A stretch of DNA of 11,529 nucleotides from Candidatus Nomurabacteria bacterium (GTDB lineage Bacteria; Patescibacteriota; Minisyncoccia; Phycocordibacterales; UBA9973). Position numbers and translations under genes: made by a program. The notes beneath the pieces are model-generated. The model had not been told where the DNA came from, did no database searches, and saw only the letters and a list, made by a program, of their open reading frames with translations. The first letter of the stretch is position 1. Each line of letters begins with the position of its first letter. This document shows positions 6,362 to 11,529 of the stretch, in pieces. Location of the stretch: positions 1 to 11,529 of the forward strand of contig JAHFNF010000020.1 of NCBI GenBank assembly GCA_023267515.1, read 5' to 3'.

Positions 6362-7048
6362 ATGAATGATAAAAGCAAAAAAATAAAAGGACTGAATCGC
6401 GGGATGACTTATGTGGAGCTCATAGTAGTGATGGGGATTTTTTCCATTATGGCCGGTGTGGTATTTTTCAAATATGCGGATTTTGGCCGGCAGATTGATT
6501 TGCAGAATTTATCCCAAGACATCGCACTCCAAATCGTGCAGGCGCAAAAGATTGCACTTGCGGGTAAACAACCGAATGCTACGGAAGCTGGTTCAGCCCT
6601 TCTAATCACTGATTGGAAGCCAGCTTACGGGGTTTATTTTAGTACAGCCACTCCTATGAATCCAAATCCTAATAATTTTGCGAATAATGCCCTTTTTATT
6701 CCGTTTATTGATGCGTATAACTTTGGAGAATATATCCAAGGAACGTGCGCTACCGATGTGAATGGTCCTTCTAGTGAATGTATGAACTTAATCAGTATTG
6801 GTAAAGGGGATTATATAAGAAGTTTGTGTGTGGGAGATTCGGATCTGGCAGTTGATTGTTCCAATGGCACACAAGAAAGTGATCTTTATGTTACCTTTAC
6901 TCGCCCGGATTCTAGCGCAGTCATTAGTAATGTTTCTCTGGGTGGTAATCCGCAACCAAAAGCAATAATTACAATATCCTCCCACTTGGATAATGCTTTT
7001 ACAAAGTACATAACCGTTTACGGCTCGGGTAGAGTAGAGACAAACTAA
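6362..7048 (+). CDS. Minor pilin, FimT/GspH-like
   Basis: This 228-residue prepilin-like protein has a basic leader of 14 residues. Predicted cleavage is after Gly14, with mature Met1 and the conserved Glu+5 at residue 19 (MTYVELIVVMGIF). The hydrophobic helix covers residues 15-35, followed by an amphipathic stretch (LQNLSQDIALQIVQAQKIAL) typical of FimT/GspH pseudopilins. The globular part has four cysteines (129, 140, 156, 166). The predicted role is in the tip or initiation complex of the pilus. It begins 14 nt after pilD and is followed by the next minor pilin after a single base, so it probably belongs to one polycistronic message. Assignment to FimT/GspH rests on order and the helix region, and the globular domain was not recognised further. 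Confidence 0.87.
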   Translation: MNDKSKKIKGLNRGMTYVELIVVMGIFSIMAGVVFFKYADFGRQIDLQNLSQDIALQIVQAQKIALAGKQPNATEAGSALLITDWKPAYGVYFSTATPMNPNPNNFANNALFIPFIDAYNFGEYIQGTCATDVNGPSSECMNLISIGKGDYIRSLCVGDSDLAVDCSNGTQESDLYVTFTRPDSSAVISNVSLGGNPQPKAIITISSHLDNAFTKYITVYGSGRVETN

Positions 7049-7049
7049 T

Positions 7050-7631
7050 ATGATCAAATCACTAAAACAAGAAAAAGGGTTTACAATCATTGAAGTGATG
7101 ATCTCGCTCGGTCTTTTTATAGTCATTATGATTATCGGCGTTGGGGCTCTTATTAATGCCAATAATGTGCATAAGAAAAATCAAAAAATTCGTTCAATTT
7201 TAGATAACCTAAGTTTTGTTATGGAAGATATGTCTCGCAATATGAGGACTGGCACAGAGTTTAATTGCTCGCCCGGATTTTCACCAAATTGCGCAGATGG
7301 CAAATCTATTAAATTTACAAATAATAATGTCGTGCCGACGCCAGAGTTGTGGCAGTATGACTTTGTGGACGCGCTGAACCCATCTTATCCTGGGATGGGG
7401 TATATTCAAAAGACCACCCCTTCCGGCACGAATATTCTCAATCCAGACGAGGTAAAGTTTGACGGTAATTCTGGTTTTATTGTTATTGGCGCGCCACTTG
7501 GATCGGCAGATCACATCCAACCGTATATCATTATTAAATTTTCTGGTTTCATTTATTATAAGAATGAACTCGTCACTCCGTTTTATTTAGAAACGGCGGT
7601 TTCGCAGAGACTTATAGATACGCTTCCGTAA
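7050..7631 (+). CDS. Minor pilin, PilW/GspJ-like
   Basis: This is a 193-residue prepilin-like protein. Cleavage is predicted after Gly10, giving mature FTIIEVMISLGLF with Glu15 as Glu+5. The transmembrane helix covers about residues 11-37. The stretch DNLSFVMEDMSRNMRTG (from about residue 52) resembles the post-helix region of PilW/GspJ pseudopilins. Two cysteines (73 and 81) bracket a short loop and could form one disulfide. It starts one base after the preceding stop and ends 4 nt before the next minor pilin, so translation is likely coupled. Its expected role is in the pilus tip complex; the exact subunit identity is tentative. Confidence 0.85.
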   Translation: MIKSLKQEKGFTIIEVMISLGLFIVIMIIGVGALINANNVHKKNQKIRSILDNLSFVMEDMSRNMRTGTEFNCSPGFSPNCADGKSIKFTNNNVVPTPELWQYDFVDALNPSYPGMGYIQKTTPSGTNILNPDEVKFDGNSGFIVIGAPLGSADHIQPYIIIKFSGFIYYKNELVTPFYLETAVSQRLIDTLP

Positions 7632-7635
7632 AAAT

Positions 7636-8202
7636 ATGAAAATAAGAACAAAACAAAAAAATAGCGGATTCACTTTGGTGGAAACACTGGTGGCTATCGC
7701 TATCTTTGTCGTCTCAGTTCTGGCTATGCTGATTAGTCTCGGGGGAGGGATAAAAAATGTGAATTATGTAAAACAAAAAATAATTGCGACCTATTTGGCG
7801 CAAGAGGGAATAGAATATTTCCGGAATGTCCGAGACAACCACGTTTTATTTGATGATTTAAATGATGGGCAGGTGGGTTGGGATAACTTTACCGCTCAAA
7901 TGCTTGCCAACCAGTGCAATGATCTCACTCTCGGTTGCGGTTTTGACGACCAAATTTTCCCTCAGTCTGACCCCAACGCTGTTTTTTCTTGTGCGTCTGG
8001 ATGCGAATTGAATTTACTTAATGGTAAATACGTCGTACCTACTTACGGCGGGGATGATTCAAATTTCCGTAGATCGGTTGTTGTATTAGTAAATACTGGT
8101 CCAAGCGGCGATATGATGCAAGTGACTTCCACTGTCACTTGGTTGCAGGGGTCAGGTCCTAACAGTGTTACTTTTTCTGAAAACATATTCAATTGGTATT
8201 AG
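7636..8202 (+). CDS. Minor pilin, PilV/GspI-like
   Basis: This is a 188-residue prepilin-like protein. Predicted cleavage is after Gly11, giving mature FTLVETLVAIAIF with Glu16 as Glu+5. The transmembrane helix covers about residues 12-37. The following segment ATYLAQEGIEYFRNVRD (residues 51-67) is the hallmark of PilV/GspI-type minor pilins. Four cysteines (94, 101, 119, 123) lie in two close pairs. The gene lies in the tight minor pilin cluster, 4 nt after the previous stop and 3 nt before the next ATG, with no Shine-Dalgarno sequence. The inferred function is as a component of the pilus tip or priming complex. Confidence 0.87.
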   Translation: MKIRTKQKNSGFTLVETLVAIAIFVVSVLAMLISLGGGIKNVNYVKQKIIATYLAQEGIEYFRNVRDNHVLFDDLNDGQVGWDNFTAQMLANQCNDLTLGCGFDDQIFPQSDPNAVFSCASGCELNLLNGKYVVPTYGGDDSNFRRSVVVLVNTGPSGDMMQVTSTVTWLQGSGPNSVTFSENIFNWY

Positions 8203-8205
8203 TAT

Positions 8206-10690
<2,485 letters not shown>

Positions 10691-10703
10691 AATTTATTAA
10701 CAC

Positions 10704-10731
10704 TTGCTTTTCATTAAAATTATTATAGAAT
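10704..10731 (+). promoter_or_regulatory. Putative promoter of the unknown-gene unit
   Basis: A -35-like TTGCTT (10704-10709) is followed, after a 16-bp spacer, by a -10-like TAGAAT (10726-10731). Transcription would start near 10738, leaving a leader of about 95 nt before the ATG at 10833. The promoter lies just after the ligA stop. Both boxes deviate from consensus. Confidence 0.45.
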
Positions 10732-10744
10732 CTTTCTAGGTTTA

Positions 10745-10801
10745 GGAACTGATACCTTGCAGTTAAAAATTGTAAAAAACGCAGTTCCCTGGTTAATCCA
10801 G
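10745..10801 (+). promoter_or_regulatory. Structured mRNA leader with competing hairpins
   Basis: GGAACTG (10745-10751) can pair with CAGTTCC (10782-10788) around a 30-nt A-rich loop. Alternatively AACTG (10747-10751) can pair with the nearer CAGTT (10760-10764). A small hairpin CTGG/CCAG (10789-10792 with 10798-10801) follows. A C/T-rich stretch (TTCTCCTCAC) comes before the start region. I do not recognise a known riboswitch class. A role in controlling the downstream gene is inferred only. Confidence 0.4.
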
Positions 10802-10832
10802 AATTGTTCTCCTCACTTTAATACCCCTCAAT

Positions 10833-11327
10833 ATGAAAACAACAGCTCACTACAGTAATTTGTTTCAAAATGTACAACCATCTATTCCAATTGGCGTAGT
10901 GACTGCATTCAATCCGCAGGAGCTATACAGAAAAGATAACAAAGAATTGCCATCATTGTTCCCCTGGCGCTCATTTGAACACAACATCCTTCCGTACGCG
11001 GTGAACGTTTCTAACTTACCGTCTGCTTCTTATAGAAGCGCTGAGTTGGCGAATAGCACCCTGAGCGAAAAAATTATAAAAGGATTTAAGATTGGAAAGT
11101 CGGATGTAAGCGAAACACTTGCTCACATTTACCAAATGATTATGGAGCAGGAGCTAAATGGAAAAGGGGAACTTCTTAAAAATGGTGACCCAAACCTCTT
11201 TTATATGACCGCAGGTACGTTCTCTCTGGTGGCAGATGTTTACTTTCGTCAATTTTGGCGGATAGACGGTTGGTTAACATCCGGACGTGGCGAGCGGGGC
11301 GGCAGCAAAATCTTTGCTCGTAACTAA
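10833..11327 (+). CDS. Hypothetical protein, unrecognised, in a possible inserted unit
   Basis: I do not recognise this 164-residue protein. It has no signal peptide, no clear membrane helix and no cysteine. The N-terminal half is rich in Pro, Asn and aromatic residues (QPSIPIGVV, LPSLFPWRSFEHNILPY). The middle (about 74-110) looks helical and charged, and the end contains FRQFWRIDGW and a basic Gly/Arg/Ser-rich tail (TSGRGERGGSKIFARN). The tail could touch nucleic acid, but this is speculation. It has its own likely promoter, a leader of about 95 nt and a strong terminator, so it is an independent transcription unit between two core genes. The unit is flanked by an exact 20-bp repeat, suggesting later insertion. 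There is no Shine-Dalgarno sequence. It is probably a real gene, given the open frame and the flanking signals. Confidence 0.75.
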   Translation: MKTTAHYSNLFQNVQPSIPIGVVTAFNPQELYRKDNKELPSLFPWRSFEHNILPYAVNVSNLPSASYRSAELANSTLSEKIIKGFKIGKSDVSETLAHIYQMIMEQELNGKGELLKNGDPNLFYMTAGTFSLVADVYFRQFWRIDGWLTSGRGERGGSKIFARN

Positions 11328-11349
11328 GATTTTGAGCTTAATAGCGGAG

Positions 11350-11382
11350 AACCTACAGTGATTACATTGTAGGTTTTTCTTT
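11350..11382 (+). terminator. Intrinsic terminator after the hypothetical gene
   Basis: AACCTACAGTG (11350-11360) pairs with CATTGTAGGTT (11365-11375) over 11 bp, including one G-T wobble, with tetraloop ATTA. A T-rich tract (TTTTTCTTTT) follows. It lies 22 nt after the stop codon and just before repeat copy 2. Confidence 0.92.
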
Positions 11383-11387
11383 TGACC

Positions 11388-11407
11388 AATTTCTAAAAAT
11401 GCTCTAA
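11388..11407 (+). repeat. 20-bp direct repeat, copy 2 (upstream of gatC)
   Basis: This is an exact second copy of the ligA 3' end (aatttctaaaaatgctctaa), but here it is noncoding and lies just after a terminator. It ends 5 nt before the gatC -10 box. Because the sequence is constrained as coding in ligA, copy 1 is the likelier original, or both derive from a target duplicated on insertion. Confidence 0.95.
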
Positions 11408-11409
11408 TT

Positions 11410-11418
11410 TGCTATACT
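11410..11418 (+). promoter_or_regulatory. Extended -10 promoter of gatC (TGcTATACT)
   Basis: TATACT (11413-11418) is preceded by TGC (11410-11412), as in the pilin promoter. Transcription would start near 11425, which is the A of the gatC ATG, predicting a leaderless mRNA. A TTGACC at 11382-11387 is too far away (25-bp spacer) to be its -35. Confidence 0.55.
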
Positions 11419-11424
11419 TTCTAT

Positions 11425-11529
11425 ATGGAAATAAGGGATGTGGAAAACCTAGCTGAATTGGCGAGAATTGAGCTTTCGCAGGAGGAAAAAGAGAAATTAC
11501 TTCTGGATATGGAAGGCATTTTGGGCTAT
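11425..11529 (+). CDS. gatC: Aspartyl/glutamyl-tRNA(Asn/Gln) amidotransferase subunit C, 5' part
   Basis: Only the first 35 codons are in the window. The peptide starts MEIRDVENLAELARIELS and continues with QEEKEKLLLDMEGILGY. This is the typical GatC N-terminus, with the V..LA.LARIELS.EE...L...L..IL.Y pattern. GatC stabilises the GatA/GatB amidotransferase, which converts Glu-tRNA(Gln) or Asp-tRNA(Asn) to the amidated forms. gatA and gatB may lie beyond the window but cannot be seen. The ATG is 7 nt after the end of an extended -10 box and has no Shine-Dalgarno sequence, so initiation is probably leaderless. Confidence 0.9.
   Translation, partial: MEIRDVENLAELARIELSQEEKEKLLLDMEGILGY

Larger units (their letters stand above)
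10691..11387 (+). other. Possible inserted single-gene unit between ligA and gatC
   Basis: This 697-bp segment lies between two identical 20-bp repeats and contains a promoter, a structured leader, one ORF and a terminator. Removing it with one repeat copy would leave gatC 17 nt after the ligA stop, with its -10 box intact. No terminal inverted repeats, transposase or recombinase are seen, so the mechanism is unknown. It may be a non-autonomous cassette, a recombination product, or a remnant of a local duplication. Confidence 0.5.

Noticed and set aside
10691..11387. Insertion sequence or CRISPR-like element between ligA and gatC
   Set aside because: The segment ends share no terminal inverted repeats, the single ORF does not resemble a transposase, and there is only one pair of repeats, so neither class can be claimed.

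Overview
The window looks like a stretch of chromosome from a Candidate Phyla Radiation (Patescibacteria) bacterium, most likely of the Parcubacteria type. This is inferred from gene content and style, not from a database match. The signs are a compact single-strand type IV pilus locus, AT-rich DNA, gene gaps of only a few bases, almost no Shine-Dalgarno sequences, and uncharacterised short proteins between core genes. All genes lie on the plus strand and fit the standard bacterial code.

Bases 8-4925 encode the pilus motor and platform. They are a small membrane-anchored protein with a PilP-like NPFAP motif, the extension ATPase PilB, a stand-alone CheY-like receiver, a PilT-type retraction ATPase and the inner-membrane platform PilC. 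Bases 4926-5533 form a separate unit for the major pilin: an extended -10 promoter, a leader of about 80 nt with a GC-rich hairpin, the pilin gene and a strong terminator. Bases 5542-8682 then hold the prepilin peptidase PilD and four minor pilins: FimT/GspH-like, PilW/GspJ-like, PilV/GspI-like, and a PilX/GspK-like one lacking Glu+5. Together these genes would make, process and move a type IV pilus. No secretin appears, and pilM/N/O may lie upstream of the window.

Bases 8690-10690 encode NAD-dependent DNA ligase LigA, which starts 7 nt after the last minor pilin. After it comes a self-contained unit of about 700 bp: promoter, structured leader, a 164-residue protein I do not recognise, and a strong terminator. 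Then gatC begins and runs off the window end.

The most notable observation is that this unit is bracketed by an exact 20-bp direct repeat. One copy is the 3' end of ligA (10671-10690) and the other lies just before the gatC promoter (11388-11407). Removing the unit plus one repeat copy would put gatC 17 nt after the ligA stop, in keeping with the spacing elsewhere, so the unit looks like an insertion at the ligA/gatC junction. A second recurring pattern is a -10 box 12-14 nt before an ATG (receiver, pilD, gatC), which predicts leaderless or nearly leaderless mRNAs.
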